Origin: Gordonia jinhuaensis
GTDB lineage: Bacteria; Actinomycetota; Actinomycetes; Mycobacteriales; Mycobacteriaceae
Assembly (NCBI RefSeq): GCF_014639795.1
Contig: NZ_BMGC01000038.1
Coordinates: 1 to 32,306 of the forward strand
DNA length: 32,306 nt
Direction of reading: 5' to 3'
Under the pieces are notes generated by a model that did no database searches, had not been told where the DNA came from, and worked only from the letters and a program-made list of their open reading frames with translations. This document shows positions 20,846-28,369 of the stretch, one piece after another. The position numbers were made by a program, and so were the translations under genes. Each line of letters begins with the position of its first letter. Within the stretch, counting starts at the first letter, position 1.

Positions 20846-21094
20846 ATGCCGGCACGAGGTGAGAACGCACGGGACGAGAGCGCCGACGATGTGCCGATCC
20901 GCGACGAGTCCATCCGACTCGGGCAGTTCCTCAAGCTCGCCTCGCTCATCGAGTCGGGCGCCGAGGCCAAGGAGGTCATCGCCGAGGGATTGGTGCAGGT
21001 CAACGACGAGGTGGAGACCCGTCGCGGCCGACAGCTGAGCCCAGGCGACGTGGTGAGTCTCGGCGGCGTCCGGGTGCGGGTCGCGCTCGGCTGA
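20846..21094 (+). CDS. S4-domain RNA-binding protein (YaaA/YbcJ-like)
   Basis: 82 residues from the ATG at 20846, 5 nt after GGAGG (20836-20840). An upstream GTG (20807) lacks a ribosome site. After an acidic N-terminal tail the whole protein is an S4 fold: IRLGQFLKLASLIESGAEAK, VIAEGLVQVNDEVETRRGRQ and LSPGDVVSLGGVRVRV. S4 domains bind structured RNA, often rRNA. Single-domain members such as YaaA and YbcJ are thought to act around ribosome assembly, though the exact role is open. Confidence 0.9.
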   Translation: MPARGENARDESADDVPIRDESIRLGQFLKLASLIESGAEAKEVIAEGLVQVNDEVETRRGRQLSPGDVVSLGGVRVRVALG

Positions 21095-21195
21095 GCGACC
21101 CCACTCGTGCCGCCGACCGCTCGCGGATGCGGTTCCGGGCTTACGCGCAGGTGAGAGTGGGTGGTACCGGGCGTCACGGTCAGCGCGCGCCTCAT

Positions 21196-21201
21196 TAGGC
21201 T
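21196..21201 (+). promoter_or_regulatory. rraA: -10 box of a probably leaderless rraA transcript
   Basis: TAGGCT ends 7 nt before the ATG at 21209, so transcription would start at or next to the A of the start codon. There is no ribosome site in front of the gene, which agrees. The -35 is weak. Confidence 0.5.
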
Positions 21202-21208
21202 GGGCGAC

Positions 21209-21718
21209 ATGAGTGAGCTCACCTTCACCCCGACGGCGGATCTGGTCGACGAGATCGGCCCGGACGTCCGCAGCTGCGACATCCAGTTCACCCAGTACGG
21301 CGGGCGGCGCGAGTTCGCCGGTCACGTGGTGACTGTTCGATGCTTCCAGGACAACGCCCTGCTCAAATCGATTCTCGGCGAGCCCGGTGAGGGCCGGGTC
21401 CTGGTGATCGACGGGGCGTCTTCGCTGCACACGGCCCTGGTGGGTGACGTGATCGCCGAGCTCGGGCGCTCCAACGGCTGGTCGGGCATCGTGATCAACG
21501 GCGCCGTGCGCGACGCGTCGACGCTGGCCACCCTCGACATCGGCATCAAGGCGCTGGGTACCAACCCCCGCAAGTCGACGAAGTCCGGTGTGGGTGATCG
21601 TGACGTGCCGATCGAACTCGGTGGCGTGGTGTTCACACCCGGTGACGCGCTGTACTCCGACGCCGACGGGATCGTGCTGGTGGCACCGGAGGAATCCGAG
21701 CCGAATAGCGGCAGCTAG
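21209..21718 (+). CDS. rraA: RraA-family protein
   Basis: 169 residues from the ATG at 21209. The sequence carries the RraA/4-hydroxy-4-methyl-2-oxoglutarate aldolase fold: [21 protein letters not shown], the G-D pair and the NGAVRD motif ([23 protein letters not shown]), then [21 protein letters not shown]. In E. coli RraA inhibits RNase E. In other bacteria the same fold has aldolase activity and the two cannot be told apart here. Actinobacterial members are usually named RraA or ribonuclease regulator. The upstream frame to 21161 adds 16 unlikely residues. See the -10 box for the leaderless start. Confidence 0.92.
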   Translation: MSELTFTPTADLVDEIGPDVRSCDIQFTQYGGRREFAGHVVTVRCFQDNALLKSILGEPGEGRVLVIDGASSLHTALVGDVIAELGRSNGWSGIVINGAVRDASTLATLDIGIKALGTNPRKSTKSGVGDRDVPIELGGVVFTPGDALYSDADGIVLVAPEESEPNSGS

Positions 21719-21888
21719 CGCGGACGTCGCCTCGCGCGCCCGGCTGCCGCGAGTGGAGGCGGCGGGCAGGGCGGCGGGTAGCACCATTGCACGAATTCGC
21801 GACAACGCACATTCTGGACAGATCACCGTCACAACGGCCGGTCACGCGCTGGGGGATCTCGCCACGTGACCTCTGGGAGGAGTCACCA

Positions 21889-23442
21889 ATGCCCAAACCG
21901 ACAACGCAGACCTTCGATCGGCTTCGTGAGCTGGTCGCGATCGAGGACATCGGCGCACGGGAGAGTCGGCCGGTACTCGAGGCGTTCAGCGGCACCGAGA
22001 TGACCACGATCCCCGTCGGCACCGCCGACGACGTGGCGACCGCCGTCGGCATGGCGCGGGGCGCACAGAAGGACTGGGTCCAGCTGTGGCCGAAGGACCG
22101 GGCGCGGATCCTGCGCCGATTCGCCGATCTCGTCGACCGCAACCTCGACTCGCTGATCGACGTGGTGCAGGCCGAGACCGGTAAGGCGCGCGCCTACGCG
22201 CAGGAGGAGGTCATGGACGTCGCCATGACCGCACGCCACTACGCCAACATCGGCCCCAAGCTGCTCAAGGTCCGCAAGGCCAAGGGCATGCTCCCCGGCT
22301 TCACTTCCACACAGGTCCGCTACCACGCCAAGGGCGTGGTGGGCGTGATCTCGCCGTGGAACTACCCGATGACGCTGGCCGTATCCGACGCGGTTGCCGC
22401 GATCATGGCCGGCAACGCCGTGGTCATCAAGCCTGACTCCCAGACCCCGTATTCGGCACTTGCGGCCGCGGAGCTGATGTATGAGGCGGGAATCCCGAAG
22501 GATCTCTTCGCGGTGGTTCCGGGGCCGGGAAGTGTTGTGGGCCAAGAGATCCTGGCACGCTGCGACTATCTGATGTTCACCGGGTCGACGGCGACCGGAT
22601 CGGCACTGGCCGCCGCGGCGGGCAAACGCCTCATCGGTTTCTCCGCCGAACTCGGCGGCAAGAACCCGATGATCGTGACCAAGTCGGTCCCGGTCGACAA
22701 GGCGGTGGAGGGTGCGGTGCGCGCGGCCTTCTCCAACTCGGGTCAGTTGTGCATCTCCATCGAGCGGATCTATGTGGAGAAGCCGATCGCCGACGAGTTC
22801 ATCGCGAAGTTCGCCAAGCGCGTCAAGAACATGAAACTCGGTGCGGCATACAACTTCTCGACAGAGATGGGATCGCTGGCCTCGCAGGCTCAGATCGACA
22901 CCGTCACCGCACATGTCAACGATGCGGTCGACAAGGGCGCGACCGTCCTCGCCGGCGGTAAGGCCCGCCCCGATCTCGGGCCGTTCTTCTACGAGCCGAC
23001 GGTGCTCGCCGGTGTCACCGAGGACATGACGTGCTTCGGTAACGAGACCTTCGGGCCGGTGGTGTCGGTGTACCCGGTCGACAGTGTCGATGAGGCGATC
23101 AAGCTCGCCAACAACACCGATTACGGACTCAACGCCAGTGTCTTCACCGGCGATGTGGATGAGGGTCGCCGGATTGCTGCGGAAATTCATTGCGGCACAG
23201 TCAATATCAACGAGGGCTATGCGGCCGCGTGGGGCAGCACCGACGCGCCGATGGGCGGTATGGGCGTCTCCGGCGTGGGTCGTCGCCACGGTGACGACGG
23301 ACTGTTGAAGTACACCGAGCCGCAGACCATCGCGGTGCAGCGCATCGTGGGACTCGGCGGGATCAAGGGTGTGCCGCGCAGTGTGTTCCTCAAGGTCGAG
23401 CCCTATGCCGTTCGGCTGATGAAGTTCCTCCCTGGACGCTGA
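21889..23442 (+). CDS. gabD2: succinic semialdehyde dehydrogenase
   Basis: 517 residues from the ATG at 21889, preceded by GGGAGGAG (21876-21883). It oxidises succinic semialdehyde to succinate with NAD(P)+. ALDH hallmarks: SPWNYPMTLAVSDAVAAIMAGN, PDSQTP, E254 in SAELGGKNP, catalytic C288 in NSGQLCIS, FGPVVSVYPV and GGMGVSGVGRRHG. The length and the C-terminal extension (RSVFLKVEPYAVRLMKFLPG) match mycobacterial GabD2 (about 518 residues) and differ from GabD1. It may use other aldehydes. The gene ends at a strong bidirectional terminator. Confidence 0.93.
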   Translation: MPKPTTQTFDRLRELVAIEDIGARESRPVLEAFSGTEMTTIPVGTADDVATAVGMARGAQKDWVQLWPKDRARILRRFADLVDRNLDSLIDVVQAETGKARAYAQEEVMDVAMTARHYANIGPKLLKVRKAKGMLPGFTSTQVRYHAKGVVGVISPWNYPMTLAVSDAVAAIMAGNAVVIKPDSQTPYSALAAAELMYEAGIPKDLFAVVPGPGSVVGQEILARCDYLMFTGSTATGSALAAAAGKRLIGFSAELGGKNPMIVTKSVPVDKAVEGAVRAAFSNSGQLCISIERIYVEKPIADEFIAKFAKRVKNMKLGAAYNFSTEMGSLASQAQIDTVTAHVNDAVDKGATVLAGGKARPDLGPFFYEPTVLAGVTEDMTCFGNETFGPVVSVYPVDSVDEAIKLANNTDYGLNASVFTGDVDEGRRIAAEIHCGTVNINEGYAAAWGSTDAPMGGMGVSGVGRRHGDDGLLKYTEPQTIAVQRIVGLGGIKGVPRSVFLKVEPYAVRLMKFLPGR

Positions 23443-23449
23443 CGCCGTC

Positions 23450-23491
23450 CACCACCGCCGGTGAGGAGAGATCACCTCACCGGCGGTGGTG
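23450..23491. terminator. bidirectional terminator, 16-bp perfect stem
   Basis: CACCACCGCCGGTGAG (23450-23465) and its exact complement (23476-23491) enclose a 10-nt loop. It begins 8 nt after the gabD2 stop, and the stop codon of the convergent histone-like gene (23477-23479) lies inside the right arm, so the element serves both genes. The stem is very stable; neither side has a long T-tract, as is usual in actinobacteria. Confidence 0.85.
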
Positions 23492-24415
23492 TTCGTCGCG
23501 CTGGTGGTAGCGGTATCCGGCGAGCGCCGCGGCGAGGAATGCGAGAGTGGCCGCGACTGCAGCAGCCACGAACGGCCACGGATTGATGTTCTCGCGCGCA
23601 GGTTGTGCGGACACCGTGCGACTTAGTGTGGTGGGCTCGGGTTCGGCGCGCACAGCTGGTCGCCGCGCAGGCCGATCGACCTCGTGCTGTGGTGAATCCG
23701 GTTGCGGTGCAACGGATTCCGCTGACGTGGCCGGCTGGTCGGAGTGGTTGTTCTCCGCTGTTGCCGCGTCGAGTTCATCCGGCCCCGGTGGGGTCTTGCG
23801 CGCCGGGCCGGTCGATGCGGGACCGGCAGGACGTTTGGTGGCCCGCCGCGCGGTCGATGGTTTGGCGGCCGACGCCCGGTTCGCCGGTGTCTGGTGTACT
23901 GGTGTGTGCGGCTGTGCCGGGGTGTGCGCAGGATCATGCCCCACCTCGGGCGGTGTCGGCGAGATGGGGGTCTCGTCGGCAGGGTTGTGATCGTTCGTAT
24001 CGGCGGTGGGGGAGTGCGGGGATGACTCGGGGGAGCGTTCGGGCCTTGTCGTGCGCTGGGTGGTCGAGGGGGATCGACGCGCAGGGGCCTTCTTGGCTGC
24101 GCTCGTGTTCCCCGCGTTCTTCTTGGCCGGTGTCTTCTTCGCCGCAGTGTTCTTGTCTGCAGCGTTCTTGTCTGAAGTCTTCTTGGCTGGAGTTTTCTTG
24201 GCCGGCGATTTTTTCACTGCAGCCTTCTTCGCTGCAGCTTTCTTCGCGGGGGCCTTCTCCGCAGGGGCCTTCTTGGCTGGTGCCTTCTTGGCCGCTGGTG
24301 TCTTCTCTTCGGCGGGTGTGTGCGTCGCCGGCGACGCCTCGCCCGCCTGCTGATCTGCGCCGTTCTGATCCGCGCCGTTCTGATCTGCGCCGTTGCTGTC
24401 GGCGTTCTCGGCCAC
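23477..24415 (-). CDS. histone-H1-like Lys/Ala/Pro-rich protein with C-terminal membrane anchor
   Basis: About 312 residues from the GTG at 24415, preferred because GGGTGG lies 5 nt before it; GTGs at 24424 and 24472 are alternatives. Residues ~8-22 are NGADQ repeats encoded by a 15-bp DNA repeat. Residues ~33-125 are PAKK/AAKK-type repeats like eukaryotic H1 tails and mycobacterial HupB. Residues ~125-275 are Pro/Ser/Thr/His-rich and probably disordered. A single hydrophobic helix at ~280-301 (WPFVAAAVAATLAFLAAAL) precedes a basic tail. No globular domain or signal peptide is visible. It may tether DNA, or another polyanion, to the membrane; this is inference. Low complexity makes homology calls unreliable. 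Confidence 0.75.
   Translation of the reverse strand: MAENADSNGADQNGADQNGADQQAGEASPATHTPAEEKTPAAKKAPAKKAPAEKAPAKKAAAKKAAVKKSPAKKTPAKKTSDKNAADKNTAAKKTPAKKNAGNTSAAKKAPARRSPSTTQRTTRPERSPESSPHSPTADTNDHNPADETPISPTPPEVGHDPAHTPAQPHTPVHQTPANRASAAKPSTARRATKRPAGPASTGPARKTPPGPDELDAATAENNHSDQPATSAESVAPQPDSPQHEVDRPARRPAVRAEPEPTTLSRTVSAQPARENINPWPFVAAAVAATLAFLAAALAGYRYHQRDEHHRR
24350..24394. repeat. 15-bp tandem repeat, three copies, inside the histone-like gene
   Basis: CTGATCTGCGCCGTT at 24350-24364 and 24380-24394, with one C/T difference in the middle copy (24365-24379). It encodes the NGADQ repeats near the N-terminus. Confidence 0.85.
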
Positions 24416-24495
24416 TTGCGCCACCCCTGCCCGTCGTCGGTGTTTCCACCCTAGGGCAACACGTCGGCGCACGCCCCGACGCTTACCGATCCGAT

Positions 24496-24535
24496 CCCGA
24501 CCGCCCCGTCACCGTGATCGAGGGGAGCGGTCGGG
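24496..24535 (-). terminator. hairpin terminator after the basic coiled-coil gene
   Basis: CCCGACCGC (24496-24504) pairs with GCGGTCGGG (24527-24535) and is continued by CCC/GGG past a one-base bulge. It lies 5 nt downstream of the stop at 24541 on the minus strand, separating that gene from the histone-like gene. Confidence 0.65.
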
Positions 24536-24540
24536 GCAGA

Positions 24541-25206
24541 TCAGGAGCGCACGCCCAGCCGTGCCAGCAGATCCGCGTCGATGGCCTCCAGCTCACGCGA
24601 GATGGCCGCGTGAGCCTTGCGGCGACGCGTCGGGGGCATGTGCTCGGATGCGCCGACGGCGTTGGACAGATCGGTCAGACGCGTACGCATGGTTCCCACG
24701 AACGTGGTGGTCTCGGCGTCGTTGTGCGACGACGAGAGCTGGTCGAGCGAGCGGTCGGCCGCGGCGATACGCGCCGAGAGTGCGGCGCCGTGGCCGGAGA
24801 ACTTGTTGTACTCGGCCACCGGAACACCTGCCCGGCTGGCCTGGACGGAGGTGATCTGGTCGCGGGCCGACATCGCGGCGCGGTAGGCGATCGGCACGAC
24901 CATCGGGGCGACGAGCCGCGCAACCGACAGATAACGCTTGACACGCGCGGGGCTGAGCGCCTTGCCGTCAGCGGCGGCCGCGGCATTGGCCTGCGCGATC
25001 TTGAGCGCGTTCTTGTCGGACTTCTCGGTCGCCTTGGCGTTCTTCTTCGCCAGCTTCGACTCGTGTTTGCGCGATGCCTTGGCTTCTTTGCGCTGGTTTT
25101 TCGAACTCAGTCGGGCTTCGAGTTTCGCTTTCGCCTTGAGCGCCTTTGCCTCGGCCCGCTTCTGAGAGCGCGTCTTGCGCTTGCGTTTCGAGGTGAACAG
25201 TCCCAT
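24541..25206 (-). CDS. basic coiled-coil protein with one hydrophobic helix (DUF6474-like)
   Basis: 221 residues from the ATG at 25206 (MGLFTSKRKRKTRSQKRAEA), 9 nt after GGAGG. Residues 1-95 are Lys/Arg/Glu/Ala-rich and predicted coiled coil. A hydrophobic stretch, YLSVARLVAPMVVPIAYRAA (~100-120), may lie on or cross the membrane. The rest is helical, with SSSHNDAETTTFVGTMRTRL and a C-terminal helix. It resembles the DUF6474 family of Mycobacteriales, by pattern recall, with no known function. It lies next to another very basic protein, which may be coincidence. Confidence 0.75.
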   Translation of the reverse strand: MGLFTSKRKRKTRSQKRAEAKALKAKAKLEARLSSKNQRKEAKASRKHESKLAKKNAKATEKSDKNALKIAQANAAAAADGKALSPARVKRYLSVARLVAPMVVPIAYRAAMSARDQITSVQASRAGVPVAEYNKFSGHGAALSARIAAADRSLDQLSSSHNDAETTTFVGTMRTRLTDLSNAVGASEHMPPTRRRKAHAAISRELEAIDADLLARLGVRS

Positions 25207-25334
25207 CGGTGGGATCCTCCCTGGCCTAGTGCGCTGCTGCTGACGGTTGCGTAACAAGCATTGCATAGGGAACGGTTGAACAGCCCGCGCAGGCGCGCAC
25301 GATGTCGCCGCGTGGTGTGGACAGGAAGGTCTCA

Positions 25335-26981
25335 GTGTTGACTGTCGGCGGATTGGGTGCGCGCGACCTCGCCGGATGCGAGCATCGGACCGCACTCGAT
25401 TCGAGTTCGTCCGAGGTTGCGGCCACGCTGCCCCATACCGCGAGCGCGGTGCGTCGTATGGAGGCGGCCGCGCTTCATCGTGCTCAGGTGCGCCAGACCC
25501 TGCGCGGTTTTCACCGTGATTCGTGGATCGACATCTCCGAGACCGGGCTGCAGAGCCACGCCGACCGCGTCGAGATGACGATGCGCGCGATCTCGTCGGG
25601 GACGAGATGGATCTGGTCGCCGGCGTTGCCCGACGACCCGTCCGGCGCCCACGGGTCGCCCGAGGCGCTGGTGGCGACCCCGGAGGGCCACGTTCCGGTG
25701 ATCGTGGTGAACCATCGCGTGAGTCACGCCGCGCCGGATCGATCGCGGGTGGCCAGGGTGACTTCTGAGACCGTGACCAGCCCGTTGTGGGCGTGGATGC
25801 CCGGGCGTGATCCGGCGCGATCGGCCCGTCCGCACCGGCGTGACCAGTTGCGGCTGGCGCATCTGCGCCGGATTCTGATCAGCGCTGGCGTCCGCACACC
25901 GTGGACAGGTGCGAGCATCGGCCTCGACGCCGACTCGGTCATCATCACCGACCTCGCCCCGATCTGGCAGGGGTACCTTGCCACGTTCAATCGCCGGCGC
26001 GACATCGCCGCAGGTCGGGAACCCACCCGGCCGAGTCGGGTGGGGGAGTGCCGCGGATGTCGATGGTGGCCGGTGTCCTGCGAACCGCGCCTGCTGGTCG
26101 ACCACGACGTGTCCCTGGTGGTCAACGGCCAGCAGGCCACGGCGCTGCGGTCCCACGGTGTGACCAGCGTCGACCAGTTGGCCCGGGCGTCGTCTGCGCC
26201 GGACGAATGGGCGGGTGCACCGTTCGACGATGCAGTGGTCGTCGCGCGGGCGTGGCTGGCCGACGTGCCGATCGTGCGCCGCGTACCCCGACCGACGATT
26301 CATCGCGCCGACGTCGAGGTGGATGTCGACATGGAGAGTCACGGCGAAGACGGTGCCTATCTGTGGGGGACGTTGCTCACCGACAACACCGACCCCTCGG
26401 TTCCGGTGCGCTACCGCCCCTTCGCGTCATGGTCGCCGCTGCCCACCGACGACGAGGCGCGATCCTTCGCCGAGTTCTGGGCGTGGTTGTCGGCGCGGCG
26501 CGCTGAGGCCGCTGAGGCAGGTAAAACCTTTGCGGCCTACTGCTATTCGCAGTCGGCCGAGAATCGATGGCTGCGGTCGTCGGCACGCCGGTTCTCGGGC
26601 TTCGACGGTGTGCCGACTCTGGCCGAGGTCGACGAGTTCATCGACTCCGACCAGTGGCAGGACGTGTTCGAGGCGGTTGCCGACGGGTTCATCTGCCCCC
26701 ATGGTCGCGGACTCAAGACGATTGCGCCGCTGGCGGGCTTCACCTGGCGTGACCCCGAGGCAGGTGGCGAGGCATCGATGGAGTGGTATCGGCGCGCGGT
26801 GGGGATCGGCGGTCGGGCCGATATCGGTCAGCGCACCCGATTGCTGCAGTACAACGAGGATGACGTGCGGGCGACCAAGGTGCTGCGCGAGTGGATCGAT
26901 CAGCGTGCCGCCGACGAGGTGCCGACGATCGACGAGCTGCCACTGGCCGGGAGTGCGGCGCAGGACGATCGTCGACGGTGA
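25335..26981 (+). CDS. TM0106-family RecB-like putative nuclease
   Basis: 548 residues if started at the GTG at 25335, which has AGGAAGG 5 nt before it; the ATG at 25302 adds 11 residues without a good ribosome site. The N-terminal half resembles RecB/Cas4-type nucleases, with C15 (LAGCEHR) and C239, C242, C249 (CRGCRWWPVSC) placed as in Cas4 and AddB 4Fe-4S clusters. A helix-hairpin-helix-like ATALRSHGVTSVDQLARA (~270) follows. The C-terminal half is an RNase H/DnaQ-like domain starting at VDVDMES (D330, D332) and ending with a helical region rich in Trp. The usual RecB D...(D/E)xK active site is not obvious: the corresponding segment reads HVPVIVVNHRV. The pathway is unknown; DNA repair is likely. 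Confidence 0.85.
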   Translation: MLTVGGLGARDLAGCEHRTALDSSSSEVAATLPHTASAVRRMEAAALHRAQVRQTLRGFHRDSWIDISETGLQSHADRVEMTMRAISSGTRWIWSPALPDDPSGAHGSPEALVATPEGHVPVIVVNHRVSHAAPDRSRVARVTSETVTSPLWAWMPGRDPARSARPHRRDQLRLAHLRRILISAGVRTPWTGASIGLDADSVIITDLAPIWQGYLATFNRRRDIAAGREPTRPSRVGECRGCRWWPVSCEPRLLVDHDVSLVVNGQQATALRSHGVTSVDQLARASSAPDEWAGAPFDDAVVVARAWLADVPIVRRVPRPTIHRADVEVDVDMESHGEDGAYLWGTLLTDNTDPSVPVRYRPFASWSPLPTDDEARSFAEFWAWLSARRAEAAEAGKTFAAYCYSQSAENRWLRSSARRFSGFDGVPTLAEVDEFIDSDQWQDVFEAVADGFICPHGRGLKTIAPLAGFTWRDPEAGGEASMEWYRRAVGIGGRADIGQRTRLLQYNEDDVRATKVLREWIDQRAADEVPTIDELPLAGSAAQDDRRR

Positions 26982-26993
26982 GGGAACGTGAGG

Positions 26994-28046
26994 TCAGCGC
27001 AGGCCGCGTAGCGCGCGGATGAAGCCGCCCGCTCCGAGCAGAGCCAGCGCACCGAGCAGCAGCGCACCTCCGGGCGCGAGATTGCGCGCGGTCTCGCCGC
27101 CCTTGCAGCCACCCGACGCGGAGGTGCCGAATACGCAGACCGCCCGCGCGGGATGGATGCCGTCGGCGGCCTGCGCCGCGGGGCGCGAGGCGCCATCCGA
27201 CCTCGTCGCCGAGGAGTTGGGCTGTGGCATGCCGGGCCGTTCGGCGGTGGCCTGCTGATCGGCGGATTGCTGATCGGCAGCCTGCTGAGTTTCGGTCCGG
27301 TGCGCCGACTGTGCGCCTCCCGCGCCTGCGCCGGACTGTGCGGAGCCAGGGGTGCCGGGCGGGCTCGGCGCGATTGCGGCCGGCAGCGCCGCAGATCCGG
27401 CAGTCGGCACGTCGACGACCGGATGCGTGGCCTCGGGACGGCCGGCATCGGGACGTTCGGGGGAGCCCGACCCGTTCGGCGACCGGTCGTCCGGTTGCGG
27501 CGTGGCACCGGGGGTGGTGGCTGTCGGCGGTGTCACGACCGGACCGACCGCAGAGCTGCTCGTCTGGCTGCTGCTGGGCTGGCTGCTGGTGGGCTCGGAA
27601 CTGGTGGGCTGGGAACTGGTCGACTCGGAACTGGTCGGCTGGACCGTCTCCGATGGGGATGAGGTCGGGGATGACGACGGCTCACTGGTGGACGAGCCTG
27701 CGGTGGTCGGAACCTCGGTCGGGGTGTTCTCTCCCCCGCCGTGGTCTCCGCCGTGGTGGTGATGGTGATGCCCGTCATCCCACCACCCCTGGTCGCCGCC
27801 GCCGTGCTTGTAGTCGCTGTGGCTCTCGTCGCCGTGGTGGTTGTCACTCGACTGGTCGTTCTGTGCACTCGCGGTGGCCGTTGCGATGACTGTGGACCCG
27901 GATCCGGGGTCGTCGGGTTCGGCGGCGGCCACTGCCGTACAGATGCCCGCTCCGAGGGCGCTGACCACTGCTGCGGCGCCGACGAAGCGATACAGCATCC
28001 CTGATGTGGCACTCCGACGCCGAAGTCGGCGATGTCGTGCTGGCAT
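26994..28046 (-). CDS. secreted, His- and Ser/Thr/Pro-rich surface protein with C-terminal membrane anchor
   Basis: 350 residues from the ATG at 28046, with GAGGAG 9 nt upstream; an ATG at 28067 lies before that site and is less likely. A signal peptide (to ~AVAAA, residue 41) is followed by a His/Asp/Gly-rich segment containing six consecutive His (93-98), then a Ser/Thr/Pro mucin-like repeat region (TSSEPTSSQPSSSQ), a Pro/Ala/Gln-rich linker with ADQQ repeats, a Cys pair (VCVFGTSASGGC), and a final hydrophobic helix with a basic end (GGALLLGALALLGAGGFIRA). It is probably a glycosylated wall-spanning protein that can bind metal. No enzymatic domain is visible. It converges on the RecB-like gene with 12 nt between stops. 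Confidence 0.75.
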   Translation of the reverse strand: MPARHRRLRRRSATSGMLYRFVGAAAVVSALGAGICTAVAAAEPDDPGSGSTVIATATASAQNDQSSDNHHGDESHSDYKHGGGDQGWWDDGHHHHHHGGDHGGGENTPTEVPTTAGSSTSEPSSSPTSSPSETVQPTSSESTSSQPTSSEPTSSQPSSSQTSSSAVGPVVTPPTATTPGATPQPDDRSPNGSGSPERPDAGRPEATHPVVDVPTAGSAALPAAIAPSPPGTPGSAQSGAGAGGAQSAHRTETQQAADQQSADQQATAERPGMPQPNSSATRSDGASRPAAQAADGIHPARAVCVFGTSASGGCKGGETARNLAPGGALLLGALALLGAGGFIRALRGLR

Positions 28047-28369
28047 CAGCGTGTCTCCTCGAAACATCAGAAATGTCGTAAAAGTATCTCAATCACGAAC
28101 GATTTCGTCGCGCTGGGGCGATTCGGCTGAGGAATCAGTGGCCTCATCACGATTAGTGATGCGCATCACATATCCAGCCGTCGGTGTTTCCTTCACCGTG
28201 GTCAATGGGTAAGACTTTCGATCACGCGAACGTGGTACGTGTGGAGGACACGGACTTACGGACACGTTACTTAACCGGTGATGTAAAGTACCGAATACCT
28301 GAGAGCTGTGGGGGTTTCGGGTCTGTCTAACAACCGTTCCAGTACGGGGCGGCGGGGGGAGAAACCAGG
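28047..28369. other. divergent intergenic region with CRP-like site
   Basis: No gene is supported. It contains the 14-bp palindrome at 28156-28169, an overlapping inverted repeat ATCAC..GTGAT (28146-28160), and a TACTT/AAGTA inverted repeat (28268-28272, 28286-28290) around a TAAAGT that could be a -10 for the EspR-like gene. Confidence 0.5.
28155..28170. promoter_or_regulatory. CRP/FNR-type operator
   Basis: AGTGATGCGCATCACA matches the TGTGA-N6-TCACA consensus of mycobacterial CRP at nine of ten positions, and its core GTGATGCGCATCAC is a perfect palindrome. It lies 109 nt before the surface-protein start and about 200 nt before the EspR-like start, so it could serve either. Confidence 0.5.

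Noticed and set aside
23605-25254. 549-codon plus-strand frame opposite the histone-like and coiled-coil genes
   Set aside because: Arises from low-complexity Lys/Ala repeats read antisense (Ser/Leu/Phe-rich); no start signal, and it spans two separate real genes and a terminator.
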